Origin: an uncultured Eubacteriales bacterium
Lineage (GTDB): Bacteria > Bacillota > Clostridia > Oscillospirales > Oscillospiraceae
Direction of reading: 5' to 3'
Assembly: GCA_902465435.1 (NCBI GenBank)
Contig: CABQNH010000010.1
Location: 1 to 55,775, forward strand
DNA length: 55,775 nucleotides
Shown here: in pieces, positions 1-7,100 of the stretch
Numbering within the stretch: the first letter of the stretch is position 1
How the letters are laid out: every line of letters starts with the position of its first letter
Notes under the pieces: generated by a model
What the model saw: only the letters and a program-made list of their open reading frames with translations
Told to the model about the DNA's origin: nothing
Database searches by the model: none
Translations under genes and position numbers: made by a program

Positions 1-14
1 AGGCAGACGAGACA

Positions 15-32
15 GGCGGGCCGGCGCCCGCC
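15..32. other. GC-rich hairpin beside repeat copy
   Basis: Seven-base arms GGCGGGC and GCCCGCC enclose a CGGC loop. The hairpin abuts the 34-65 palindrome. It looks like the stem of an intrinsic terminator of a gene to the left of the window, but no T-run follows it directly. Confidence 0.45.
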
Positions 33-33
33 C

Positions 34-65
34 CAGCGTGTCAAAAAACCTTTTTTGACACGCTG
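34..65. repeat. 32 bp palindrome, copy A
   Basis: The arm CAGCGTGTCAAAAAA is perfectly inverted around a central CC. The same palindrome recurs at 55722-55753 and, one base shorter and inverted, at 48474-48504. In all three places it sits one base from a terminus of the 220 bp element. Its arm matches the element terminus at 12 of the first 15 bases, so it may be a minimal derivative of the same family. Confidence 0.85.
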
Positions 66-66
66 G

Positions 67-286
67 CAGGCTATCAAGAAAGTTCGGAATACGAGTAACT
101 CGTGCCCGCCTAAGTACATAGGTACGGTAAGGCGCGAGTTCCGAAGTAAGTCACAATAATATACTTTTGTTAACTTTTTTGACCGTATTTGTTTGAAATT
201 TTCCAGAAGCAGAATAGATGCGTTTCGCATAAAAATCGCCAAAATGTTTTCTCATTTTGACGGTTACGGACTTTATTGACAGCCTG
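67..286 (-). mobile_element. MITE-like 220 bp repeat, copy 1 (complete)
   Basis: The left end CAGGCTATCAAGAAAGTTCG and the inverse of the right end, CAGGCTGTCAATAAAGTCCG, form an imperfect terminal inverted repeat of about 20 bp. The body matches the copies at 48033-48251 and 48253-48472 in inverse orientation. It contains the stem AACTCGTGCC/GGCGCGAGTT around a loop carrying GTACATAGGTACGGTA, and a smaller hairpin near the right end. No convincing ORF lies inside, so it is a non-autonomous element. The strand is given relative to the 48 kb copies. The family is not one I can name. Confidence 0.8.
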
Positions 287-288
287 TG

Positions 289-316
289 GGGCGTCCGGCC
301 GTAAGGCCGGACGCCC
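289..316. terminator. Perfect 12 bp stem with GTAA tetraloop
   Basis: Arms GGGCGTCCGGCC and GGCCGGACGCCC enclose a GTAA loop. It starts two bases beyond the right end of repeat copy 1, so this copy has a stable hairpin on both sides. T-rich sequence follows only weakly. It could be a rho-independent terminator or a structural flank of the repeat. Confidence 0.5.
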
Positions 317-385
317 AATCTTTCCATTTGCCCGCAGTTCGTCAACGCCTGCCACTGGATTGGAAGGGCAGTGATAGCAGAAAAG

Positions 386-422
386 GTCCGAATTCCGAAC
401 CACAGTCGTTCAGAATTCGGAC
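386..422. terminator. Bidirectional terminator after rpiB
   Basis: GTCCGAATTC and GAATTCGGAC form a 10 bp stem, extended by GAAC/GTTC. The plus side continues into TTTTTCTC and the minus side into CCTTTTCTGCT. It is well placed to end leftward transcription of rpiB. Confidence 0.75.
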
Positions 423-550
423 TTTTTCTCATATACTGCGTGCGGCATTCGTGCAGCGAACGTCGTTCCTTCCGAAGCGGCTGTAATTCCGGCAGTGAAA
501 CATGCTGCTTCTAACACGCCGCGTCGCGAACAGGAAATCGCTTTGCCCGT

Positions 551-988
551 TTACTCGTTTTCCAGCGCAGCAATTTTGTCGATTCTTCTCTGGTGACGTC
601 CGCCCTCAAACGGCGTATCCAGCCAGGTATCTACAATCTCCAGCGCAAGTTTTGTGCCGACTACCCCTGCGCCCAAGGCCATCATATTCGAATCGTTATG
701 CTGCCGCGTCAAACGGGCGCTCATCAGGTCGGACAGCAGCGCGCAGCGAACGCCCTTCACCTTGTTGGCGGTAATAGAGACGCCGATGCCGGTTGTGCAG
801 ACCAGGATTCCCCGCTCACATTCGCCGGAAGCCACCGCCTTTGCCGCAGGGGCGGCATAATCCGGATAATCGCAGCTTTCCGTGCTGTTGGTTCCGAAGT
901 CGCGATAGGCAAGCCCTCTCGCGTCCAAATGCTTCTTGATTTCCTCCTTCAGTTCCAGACCGCCGTGGTCACAAGCCAATGCAATCAT
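551..988 (-). CDS. rpiB: Ribose-5-phosphate isomerase B
   Basis: The product interconverts ribose-5-phosphate and ribulose-5-phosphate in the cytosolic pentose phosphate pathway. The N-terminus IALACDHGGLELK is the family signature, with the CDHGG substrate loop. Downstream are the CTTGIGVSITANKVKG block, which carries the catalytic cysteine in this family, and the RQHNDSNMMALGAGV segment. Length, about 145 residues, is normal. Three ATGs lie close together. GGAGG at 998-1002 leaves zero, three or nine bases to them, so the third (988) is preferred. The gene follows a membrane protein with only 38 bases between them, so the two are probably cotranscribed. A strong bidirectional terminator lies downstream. 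Confidence 0.95.
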   Translation of the reverse strand: MIALACDHGGLELKEEIKKHLDARGLAYRDFGTNSTESCDYPDYAAPAAKAVASGECERGILVCTTGIGVSITANKVKGVRCALLSDLMSARLTRQHNDSNMMALGAGVVGTKLALEIVDTWLDTPFEGGRHQRRIDKIAALENE

Positions 989-1026
989 TTTCATCATCCT
1001 CCAGTTTTCAAAATTTCACCGCCAAC

Positions 1027-2208
1027 TCATCGGGTCAGCAGAATCAGACACCAAAATACAATCGGGTAGCTCGCGCACAGCACCGCGCACAGGGGGGCGA
1101 GGAGATTTTTCCTGCGCGTAACATAGTGGGTAAGCAGATAGCTCCCGGCGAGCGCCAGCGCAGGCAATGCGCGGAAGCTTCCGGTCAAAACCCAAGCCGC
1201 CGCAAAGCTCAACAGCAGACCGAGAATGAACAGCGCCTGCGCATCCCGGCGGCGCAGCAGTCCCGACAACAGCATGGGGAGCGCACAGACACCAAGGAGC
1301 AGCGTCGGCAGCAGATGCGCCAGCACACGCAGCGGATCGCAAGCAGGCCGCGCCGTGCAGTATGCCCACACCCAGCGCGCGCGCTCCAAGCAGCGCGTAT
1401 ACAAGGACCGCTCCATCCAAAGCTGCGGCAGTCCGGAAAGCTCTGTCCACCCGGAACGCACCGCATGCAGGCTTACCGCTGCGGCCGCGGCAAGCAGACA
1501 CACCAACACAAACAGCAGCAGCGAGAGCGTTAGCCGCCGCCCGCTCCCCCTGCGTCCACTGCGGCCGCGCGCGAAGCACTTCGCCGCGAAGCACACCACA
1601 TAAAACGGCAGCAGCCAGAACATGGTCCAATCCATCAGCGCGCAGACGCCGAGAAGCAGCGCAGACGCATAGAGCCACGGCTCCGTCAGAAGAAGCCGCC
1701 GCTCCTCCCCCGCTGTCAGCCAGCGGTGCAGGCAATACAGGGAAAGCGTCAGCAACGCGACGGGCAGCCGATCCCCAAGCGGCTCCGCCGCCATGATCAC
1801 CCCGGCAAATACGCCGCCGACCGTTGTCTGCAATGCATCACGCGCCAAAAGAAACATAAATACGGCGCCTGCCATTGGATAGGCATAGTACTTAACATAA
1901 TACGCTGGGGTCATGCTTCGCATATTTTGCGGCGAATACAGCTTAATCTGCAAAAGCAGAACAACCGCCGCCACCAGCACTGCCGCCGCACCGGTCAAAA
2001 GCAGCCAGACGGCGTCCCGTCCGGTCAATGCCTTGCGCGGCTGCGTCAAATGCATCCTTCCCCGGTCATACTGCGCGATCCATTCCAGTGTTCCCTTCCT
2101 CGGCCGCATGGCGCGAAGCGCAAAAAAGGGCACCGGAAGCAAGATCGCCGCGTAAACGCCGATCAGCAAAATATCATACCATTGCAGGTTCCCGCTCGCA
2201 ATGTTCAT
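1027..2208 (-). CDS. Polytopic membrane protein of unknown function
   Basis: This 393-residue protein is strongly hydrophobic, with about ten predicted membrane segments. Arg-rich cytoplasmic loops occur around residues 35-60 and near RGRSGRRGSGRR. Segments such as LTGAAAVLVAAVVLLLQIKLY and the YYVKYYAYPMAGAVFMFLLA block recall multipass glycosyltransferase-like membrane proteins, but I see no catalytic motif and do not assign a family. AGGAGG lies 8-9 bases before the ATG. A good promoter lies just upstream, and rpiB follows in the same direction. Codon use is GC-rich, like its neighbours. Confidence 0.75.
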   Translation of the reverse strand: MNIASGNLQWYDILLIGVYAAILLPVPFFALRAMRPRKGTLEWIAQYDRGRMHLTQPRKALTGRDAVWLLLTGAAAVLVAAVVLLLQIKLYSPQNMRSMTPAYYVKYYAYPMAGAVFMFLLARDALQTTVGGVFAGVIMAAEPLGDRLPVALLTLSLYCLHRWLTAGEERRLLLTEPWLYASALLLGVCALMDWTMFWLLPFYVVCFAAKCFARGRSGRRGSGRRLTLSLLLFVLVCLLAAAAAVSLHAVRSGWTELSGLPQLWMERSLYTRCLERARWVWAYCTARPACDPLRVLAHLLPTLLLGVCALPMLLSGLLRRRDAQALFILGLLLSFAAAWVLTGSFRALPALALAGSYLLTHYVTRRKNLLAPLCAVLCASYPIVFWCLILLTR

Positions 2209-2240
2209 CTGCTTGCCTCCTCGCTTCTATCCTCCGCTCT

Positions 2241-2269
2241 ATTGTAGCAGAGATTCCGCAAATGTGCAA
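2241..2269 (-). promoter_or_regulatory. SigA-type promoter for membrane protein-rpiB
   Basis: Minus-strand -35 TTGCAC (2264-2269) and -10 TACAAT (2241-2246) are separated by 17 bases. The -10 lies about 30 bases before the start codon of the 2208 gene. Confidence 0.7.
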
Positions 2270-2571
2270 ATAAATCCTGAAAAAACTAAGGCGGAACCGC
2301 AGAATTCGACAGGTGCGCCCGGTGAACGCATTTCTTTAAGGCAAAGCACAGAAAACGGCGGCGTGCCGGATGTATATCTCGTGCTCAAGCTGCTGGATCG
2401 CGGGAAACGCTCTGAGGAGGTCAGCAAGGCGCCTTGGCGGTATGGTCTGAACCGCCGTACGCGGGTCTTTCGCCGCAGGATGCAGACGCAGCGTGGAAAG
2501 CAGCGCCAGCCCCGCCTGCGTTCCCGTTTTCCCGGTTTCATTGTTTTTTACAAAAAACCTTGCCGTCTCTC
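2270..2571. other. Intergenic stretch without recognised gene
   Basis: About 300 bases separate two divergent promoters. I see no credible coding sequence, repeat or structured RNA here. Short open frames exist on both strands but lack ribosome sites and family features. Confidence 0.5.
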
Positions 2572-2600
2572 TTGAAAAGATTCGCCGGATTGTGTAAAAT
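2572..2600 (+). promoter_or_regulatory. SigA-type promoter for L,D-transpeptidase
   Basis: -35 TTGAAA (2572-2577) and -10 TAAAAT (2595-2600) are separated by 17 bases, about 40 bases before the ATG at 2641. Confidence 0.7.
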
Positions 2601-2640
2601 GGAACACGGTTTCGACAAATTCTGAATTGGAGATTTCCCT

Positions 2641-3657
2641 ATGCGTAGGATCACTGCACAGCTTCGGCTGTATGCCATATTGCTTTTGCTTCTTACGCTT
2701 TTGTGCGGCTGCGCGGCGCAAAAGGCAATTGTAAAAAGCAGCCTGTCGGAGGCGAGCCGGGAGACCGCTTCGCAAACCGAGGCATCGACGGAAGCGCCCC
2801 CCTGCCTCCAAAATGCGGTTCTCACGCAGAGCGCCGCAGCCTTCGCGTCCTATGACGCCCCGACGGCTGACATTGTGCTGACCCTCTCCGGCGTAACACC
2901 GAAGGAGGACGGACTGCCCTGCACGCTCCGGGTCTTCCACGCAGACGGCACGCTCAGCTTCTCGACCGCGCGCACGCTGACCGGCAGCACGGAGGAATTT
3001 CGCTTTTCCGTTCCCTATGCCTTTTCCCGCTACATGGAGCAAACATCCGGCACGCTGACCGCCGAGCTTTCCTGTGCCGACGAGCAGCTCACCTGCGAAA
3101 TCGTGGTCGGCCTGCAGAACGCGCCCGACGAGGTCTATGCCGCGGCCTCCGGCGTGCAGCATCCGTACTCTATCGAGGTTCTGCGAAATCAAAACGTGGT
3201 TCTCATCTACGGTCTTGACGAGGACGGAAGCTACAGTCATCTGGTCAAGGCCTTTGTCTGCTCCGTCGGCCGGTACAATGCAACGCCAACCGGAAGCTAC
3301 AGCCTCTCCGGCCGCTATCCGTGGCGCGCGCTCTTCGGCGGTGTCTACGGGCAATATGCCGTTTCAATTTGCGGCGACATTCTCTTTCATTCGGTCCCCT
3401 ACAGCACCGCACAAAAGGACACGCTGCATTATGAGGAGTATAATCTTCTCGGCGAAGCCGCCTCTATGGGCTGTATCCGCCTGTCCGTCGCCGACGCGAA
3501 ATGGATCTTTGACTTCTGCCCGGCCGGAACGCCGGTACATATTTATGACAGCGACACGCTTCCCGTTGAAAAGCCGGAGCCAATTCACATTGCGGAGGAC
3601 AGCCCCTATCGCGGCTGGGATCCGACGGACCCTGACCCGAAAAACCCCTGGCGTTAA
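2641..3657 (+). CDS. L,D-transpeptidase (YkuD) lipoprotein
   Basis: The protein is predicted to be a lipid-anchored, extracytoplasmic peptidoglycan cross-linking enzyme. Residues 1-24 form a lipoprotein signal ending in LLCGC, so Cys24 would be acylated. A Ser/Thr/Glu-rich linker and a beta-rich middle region follow. The YkuD catalytic domain fills the C-terminal third, with His250 in ILFHSV and the nucleophile Cys278 in SMGCIRL. It ends in a Pro/Asp-rich tail. It has its own promoter and is monocistronic. The gene downstream is convergent, and a strong bidirectional hairpin separates them. The physiological substrate (peptidoglycan linkage or protein anchoring) cannot be told from sequence. 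Confidence 0.9.
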   Translation: MRRITAQLRLYAILLLLLTLLCGCAAQKAIVKSSLSEASRETASQTEASTEAPPCLQNAVLTQSAAAFASYDAPTADIVLTLSGVTPKEDGLPCTLRVFHADGTLSFSTARTLTGSTEEFRFSVPYAFSRYMEQTSGTLTAELSCADEQLTCEIVVGLQNAPDEVYAAASGVQHPYSIEVLRNQNVVLIYGLDEDGSYSHLVKAFVCSVGRYNATPTGSYSLSGRYPWRALFGGVYGQYAVSICGDILFHSVPYSTAQKDTLHYEEYNLLGEAASMGCIRLSVADAKWIFDFCPAGTPVHIYDSDTLPVEKPEPIHIAEDSPYRGWDPTDPDPKNPWR

Positions 3658-3734
3658 CGGAATTCCGGTGCATTCTGTTAAGCGCCCCGCCAAACCGCCG
3701 TCCGGCCTTGTTGCTCGCGTCGGTAGTTCTGTTC

Positions 3735-3790
3735 GAAATGGGGAAAATGCTTTTCCGTTCTGACGTTGACAGGCTTCCTTGACAATTTGT
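3735..3790 (-). repeat. Possible degraded terminus of the 220 bp element
   Basis: This stretch aligns with gaps to the right end of copy 1 (about 230-286), sharing AAAATG, TTTTC, TGACG and CTT.TTGACA blocks in the same order. It directly abuts the large hairpin at 3790. Similarity is weak enough that chance cannot be excluded. Confidence 0.35.
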
Positions 3791-3831
3791 GCCGCAGGCC
3801 AAATCCCGTTTTAGGGATTTGGCCTGCGGCA
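3790..3831. terminator. 18 bp perfect stem, bidirectional terminator
   Basis: TGCCGCAGGCCAAATCCC is perfectly inverted after a GTTTTA loop and followed by TTTC on the plus strand. It separates the convergent L,D-transpeptidase and kinase-like genes. Confidence 0.7.
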
Positions 3832-3846
3832 TTTCAACACCATGTT

Positions 3847-4446
3847 TTATAAAAAGGCCAAAATACCGGAAACGATCTGCTCAACCGGCATCGCGGAGGT
3901 TTGGATGCACAGGTCATAATTTTCCTTTGCGCCCCAGGTTTGTCCTGTGCGGAAGGCATAATACTCTGCGCGCGCCTTGTCTACCTGAGAAATGCGCTTG
4001 CGCAGCTCGCGATCCGTCAGCTTCTCCGAAGCCGCCTCTCTTGCGCGGCAGCGCGCCAGCTTATATTTCATATCGGCATACAGGAAGAGCCGGAACGGCG
4101 CTTTCTCCCGCAGAATATAGTCCGCGCACCGGCCGACGATCACGCAGCTCGACCGCTCTGCCATCTCCCGCAGGATCTCACTTTCCATCTGCATCACCTC
4201 AAGGCGCTGCTCCACCATTGGATTGGGCGCAATCCAGAGTGTCCTGCCTGTCGTAAGCGGCAGGGCGGAAATCGGACGCTTTTCCTGCACGCTTTGAATG
4301 TATTCCGCGGCAAATGCCGTCCGATTTTCCAGCTCCATGACGATCTCATGGTCATAATAGGCAATGTTTAGCCGCTCTGCAAGCAGACGTCCAATTTCAC
4401 GTCCGCCGCTGCCAAATTCACGTCCAACTGTAATAATACGATTCAT
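3847..4446 (-). CDS. Cytidylate kinase-like family protein
   Basis: This cytosolic P-loop protein belongs to the cytidylate-kinase-like family (Cmk-related, about 200 residues, common in Clostridia). The N-terminus IITVGREFGSGGREIG contains the nucleotide-binding loop GREFGSGG (residues 8-15), followed by IAYYDHEI. The VIVGRCADYIL block in the middle matches the second core strand of the family. An Arg/Lys-rich lid with RCRAREAASEK follows. The start at 4446 was chosen because AGGAGG lies nine bases upstream and the family begins exactly there; an in-frame ATG at 4521 has no such site. The substrate is unknown; these proteins are not the housekeeping Cmk. Confidence 0.85.
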   Translation of the reverse strand: MNRIITVGREFGSGGREIGRLLAERLNIAYYDHEIVMELENRTAFAAEYIQSVQEKRPISALPLTTGRTLWIAPNPMVEQRLEVMQMESEILREMAERSSCVIVGRCADYILREKAPFRLFLYADMKYKLARCRAREAASEKLTDRELRKRISQVDKARAEYYAFRTGQTWGAKENYDLCIQTSAMPVEQIVSGILAFL

Positions 4447-4570
4447 ATTGCGTTTCCTCCTTACTGCAAAGCCTTCTCTTCCTGTATCGCCACCCGATTG
4501 GGCATCTCTATTATAGCGCAAACAGAACGCATACGCAAAGCGAAAATTGCCCCCAACCGCCGCGCGGCGA

Positions 4571-4599
4571 TTGATTTTTCACGGAGGCTATGCTATACA
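4571..4599 (+). promoter_or_regulatory. SigA-type promoter driving ZIP leader
   Basis: -35 TTGATT (4571-4576) and -10 TATACA (4594-4599) are separated by exactly 17 bases. TG sits two bases before the -10, as in an extended -10 promoter. It would start a leader of about 200 bases. Confidence 0.65.
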
Positions 4600-4652
4600 A
4601 TCCATGCAAGGCGCTGTCTTTGCGCAGCGTGGAACTCGGTAACAGGAAAATA

Positions 4653-4693
4653 CCTGCGCCGCAGTGCAGCCGATCCGCGCGGCGCGGTTTTTT
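4653..4693 (+). terminator. Attenuator-like terminator in ZIP leader
   Basis: GCGCCGC (4656-4662) pairs with GCGGCGC (4679-4685), flanked by CC/GG, and is followed by six T. It lies about 55 bases after the promoter and 112 bases before the start codon, so full-length transcription needs readthrough. Confidence 0.6.
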
Positions 4694-4703
4694 AGAATCA
4701 CGA

Positions 4704-4719
4704 GTTAGCGCTTGCTAAC
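4704..4719. promoter_or_regulatory. Inverted repeat GTTAGC-N4-GCTAAC, possible metalloregulator operator
   Basis: The perfect 6+6 dyad GTTAGCGCTTGCTAAC has the TTAG/CTAA ends seen in DtxR/IdeR-type boxes. Given the metal transporter downstream, it could bind a metal-responsive repressor. It could equally be an RNA hairpin in the leader. Assignment is by resemblance only. Confidence 0.4.
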
Positions 4720-4804
4720 CAGTGGAAGCTATTTTGATTTGGGCATACCGCGTCGGCAATCGAGATACCATACCGGGTGTGCCCACAGGAAACGGAGGAA
4801 CCCA

Positions 4805-5566
4805 ATGCAAATTGTTTATGGAATACTGATTCTTTTTCTCGGCACATCACTCGGCGCAGCCTGCGTATTTTTTTATGAAACGCGCGCTGACCGGCTTTGC
4901 CGCCGGAGTAATGGTCGCTGCCTCTGTGTGGAGCCTGCTGATTCCCGCCATGGAGCAATCCGCCGCGCTTGGCGCTCTGTCGTTTGCTCCGGCCGTTCTC
5001 GGCTTTTGGATTGGCGTTGCTTTCCTGCTGTTTCTGGATCGGGCGGTTCCGCATCTGCACCAGCGCAGTATGCAGGCGGAAGGGCCGCAGCTTCCGCTGC
5101 ACCGCACCACCATGATGCTGCTCGCCGTGACGCTGTGACGCTGCATAATATTCCGGAGGGTATGGCTGTCGGCGTTGTCTACGCGGGCTTTCTTTCCGGA
5201 AATGCACAAATTACGGCAGCCGGCGCGTTCGCGCTCTCCCTCGGCATTGCCATTCAAAACTTTCCGGAGGGCGCGATCATCTCCATGCCGCTGCGCGCAG
5301 AGGGCGCGTCGAAGCTGCGTGCGTTTTCCGGCGGCGTTCTTTCCGGCGCGGTTGAGCCGGTCGGCGCAATTCTGACCTTACTTGCCGCGCGTCTGGTCGT
5401 TCCGGCGCTTCCCTATCTTTTGAGCTTTGCCGCCGGCGCCATGCTGTATGTCGTGGTGGAGGAGCTGATCCCCGAAATGTTGGCCGGGTCGCACTCCAAG
5501 CTCGGAACCGTCTTCTTCGCCCTCGGCTTCAGCCTGATGATGGCACTGGACGTCGCTTTAGGCTAA
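4805..5566 (+). pseudogene. ZIP-family divalent metal permease, two frameshifts
   Basis: The encoded protein resembles ZIP/ZupT membrane importers of zinc or related metals. It starts MQIVYGILILFLGTSLGAACVFF and ends with LHNIPEGMAVG and IQNFPEGAIISMP, the metal-binding motifs of TM4 and TM5. The middle third is in another frame, read from 4875 (MKRALTGFAAGVMVAA) to a stop at 5136-5138. One extra base in T7 (4868-4874) opens the shift. A tandem duplication of GTGACGCT (5127-5134, 5135-5142) closes it. Removing one T and one repeat unit restores a continuous family-like protein of about 250 residues. The gene may be inactive, phase-variable or affected by assembly error. Confidence 0.8.
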
Positions 5567-5744
5567 AGTGACTTGCCGAGAATTCCACAAAACCGCAAAT
5601 ATGCCGTACAGTCCGCATTTCGCCGCGCTGCACGGCATTTTTTCATTTACGGCAGGCCGATTCTATGCTACAATCTTTTAAGGAGTCTCCGAACCCACCC
5701 CCTTGGGCGAACGGCAGAGGCTTCCTAAAAGGGAGGACTGCTCC

Positions 5745-7100
5745 ATGCTGAAAAACAATGAAATTTATACGGTCACCTTCACGGACTATACGGCGGAGGG
5801 ACTTGGCGTCTGCCGTGCGGAGGGCTGCGTGGTCTTTGTGCCGAACGCGATCGTCGGCGAAACCTGCACCATACGCATTACCAAGGTCGGCAAACAGGTT
5901 GCTTACGGCAAGCTGGAGCAGATTCTCACGCGGTCGCCGCATCGGGTCGCGCGGGAATGCGCCTACTGTAAGCTTTGCGGCGGCTGTGCATTTTGGCACA
6001 TGGACTATACGGAGGAGCTTCGCCTCAAGGCCGACCGGGTAACCCAGTGTCTGAACCGGCTCGGCGGCGCAACACTCGCGCAGGTCCCGATTTTGGGCGG
6101 TGAGACGCACGGCTACCGCAACAAGGCGCAGTACCCGGTCGGGGAGGTTCGCGGGAAACCGGTTGCAGGCTTCTTTAAGGCGCGAACCCACGAGGTCGTG
6201 CCGATCGACCGCTGCCTCATCCAAGATGAAAGTGCCGACGCCGCAAAGGCCGCCGTACTTTCCTATATGCAGCAGTACCATGTGAAGCCCTACGGGGAAA
6301 AAACGCACTCCGGTCTTGTTCGGCACATTTATGTGCGCCGCGGCTTCGGAACCGGTCAGGTGCTTGTTTGTATTGTGATCTGCGGTGAACGGCTCCCGCA
6401 TGAGCAGGCGCTTATCGCGCAGCTTTTGCAGCGCGTTTCCGGGCTGAAAAGCGTTGTGCTCAGCCTGCACGCAGGCGACGGAAACGTAGTTCTCGGCCAG
6501 CGCTTCCGCACGCTTTTGGGGGACGGCACCATTGAGGACACGCTTTGTTCCCTGCGCTTTCGGCTCTCGGCGCGCTCCTTTTATCAGGTCAACCGCACGC
6601 AGGCGGAACGACTTTATGAAAAAGCGCTGGAGAAGGCCGGTCTGACCGGCACGCAAACCGTTTTGGAGCTATATTGCGGAATTGGGACGATCACGCTCTG
6701 CCTTGCCAAGCGCTGCCGCCGTGTCGTGGGCGTAGAGATCGTCGAGGCCGCGATTGCCGACGCGAAAGAAAACGCGCGCCGCAACGGCATTGAAAACGCC
6801 GAGTTCTTTTGCGAGGATGCTGCGGCGGCCGCCGCGCGCTTTGCGCGGGAGGGTGCAAAGCCGGACGTCATCGTTGTCGATCCGCCGCGGAAGGGGCTTG
6901 CGGCAGACGTAATTGACGCCATTGCGGAAATGACGCCGCAAAGACTGGTTTATGTTTCCTGTGACCCCGCGACCCTCGCGCGGGACGTTCGCCTGCTTTC
7001 GGCGCGCAGCTATCGGCTTGCGGACGCCGAAGCCGTCGACCTCTTCCCGCGCTGCGCCCATGTGGAGACGGTATGCTTGCTGTTGCGGGAGGGAAATTGA
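5745..7100 (+). CDS. rlmCD: 23S rRNA (uracil-C5)-methyltransferase, RlmD/RlmCD (RumA) family
   Basis: The enzyme transfers a methyl group from S-adenosylmethionine to C5 of uridines in RNA. Residues 1-60 form a TRAM-type RNA-binding domain. Cys72, Cys78, Cys81 and Cys156 fit the C-x5-C-x2-C...C iron-sulfur cluster pattern of RumA. ELYCGIGT near residue 310 is the SAM-binding motif, and SCDPATLARD carries the catalytic Cys406. The start at 5745 has GGGAGG eight bases upstream; an earlier in-frame ATG at 5703 lacks one. A hairpin pairing TTTTAAGGAG with CTTCCTAAAA precedes it. The stop codon overlaps the next start (TGAATGAG). The exact target uridine and the symbol are inferred from the family; TrmA-like activity is less likely. 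Confidence 0.88.
   Translation: MLKNNEIYTVTFTDYTAEGLGVCRAEGCVVFVPNAIVGETCTIRITKVGKQVAYGKLEQILTRSPHRVARECAYCKLCGGCAFWHMDYTEELRLKADRVTQCLNRLGGATLAQVPILGGETHGYRNKAQYPVGEVRGKPVAGFFKARTHEVVPIDRCLIQDESADAAKAAVLSYMQQYHVKPYGEKTHSGLVRHIYVRRGFGTGQVLVCIVICGERLPHEQALIAQLLQRVSGLKSVVLSLHAGDGNVVLGQRFRTLLGDGTIEDTLCSLRFRLSARSFYQVNRTQAERLYEKALEKAGLTGTQTVLELYCGIGTITLCLAKRCRRVVGVEIVEAAIADAKENARRNGIENAEFFCEDAAAAAARFAREGAKPDVIVVDPPRKGLAADVIDAIAEMTPQRLVYVSCDPATLARDVRLLSARSYRLADAEAVDLFPRCAHVETVCLLLREGN

Larger units (their letters stand above)
4605..4804 (+). ncRNA. Structured 5' leader of the ZIP transporter gene
   Basis: The leader begins with a hairpin in which CGCTG pairs with CAGCG and a small CAGG/CCTG hairpin. 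The terminator at 4653-4693 follows, then the GTTAGC/GCTAAC dyad, and finally a long stem GGGCATACC/GGTGTGCCC just before the ribosome site. Promoter, early terminator and late start codon are the arrangement of a transcription attenuator or metal riboswitch. I could not match it to a known class. Confidence 0.45.

Noticed and set aside
4610..4690. Cobalamin riboswitch in the ZIP leader
   Set aside because: GGAACTCGGT and GCCGCAGTGCAG recall the cobalamin core, but the B12 box and the GCCACT segment are absent and the gene downstream is not B12-related.
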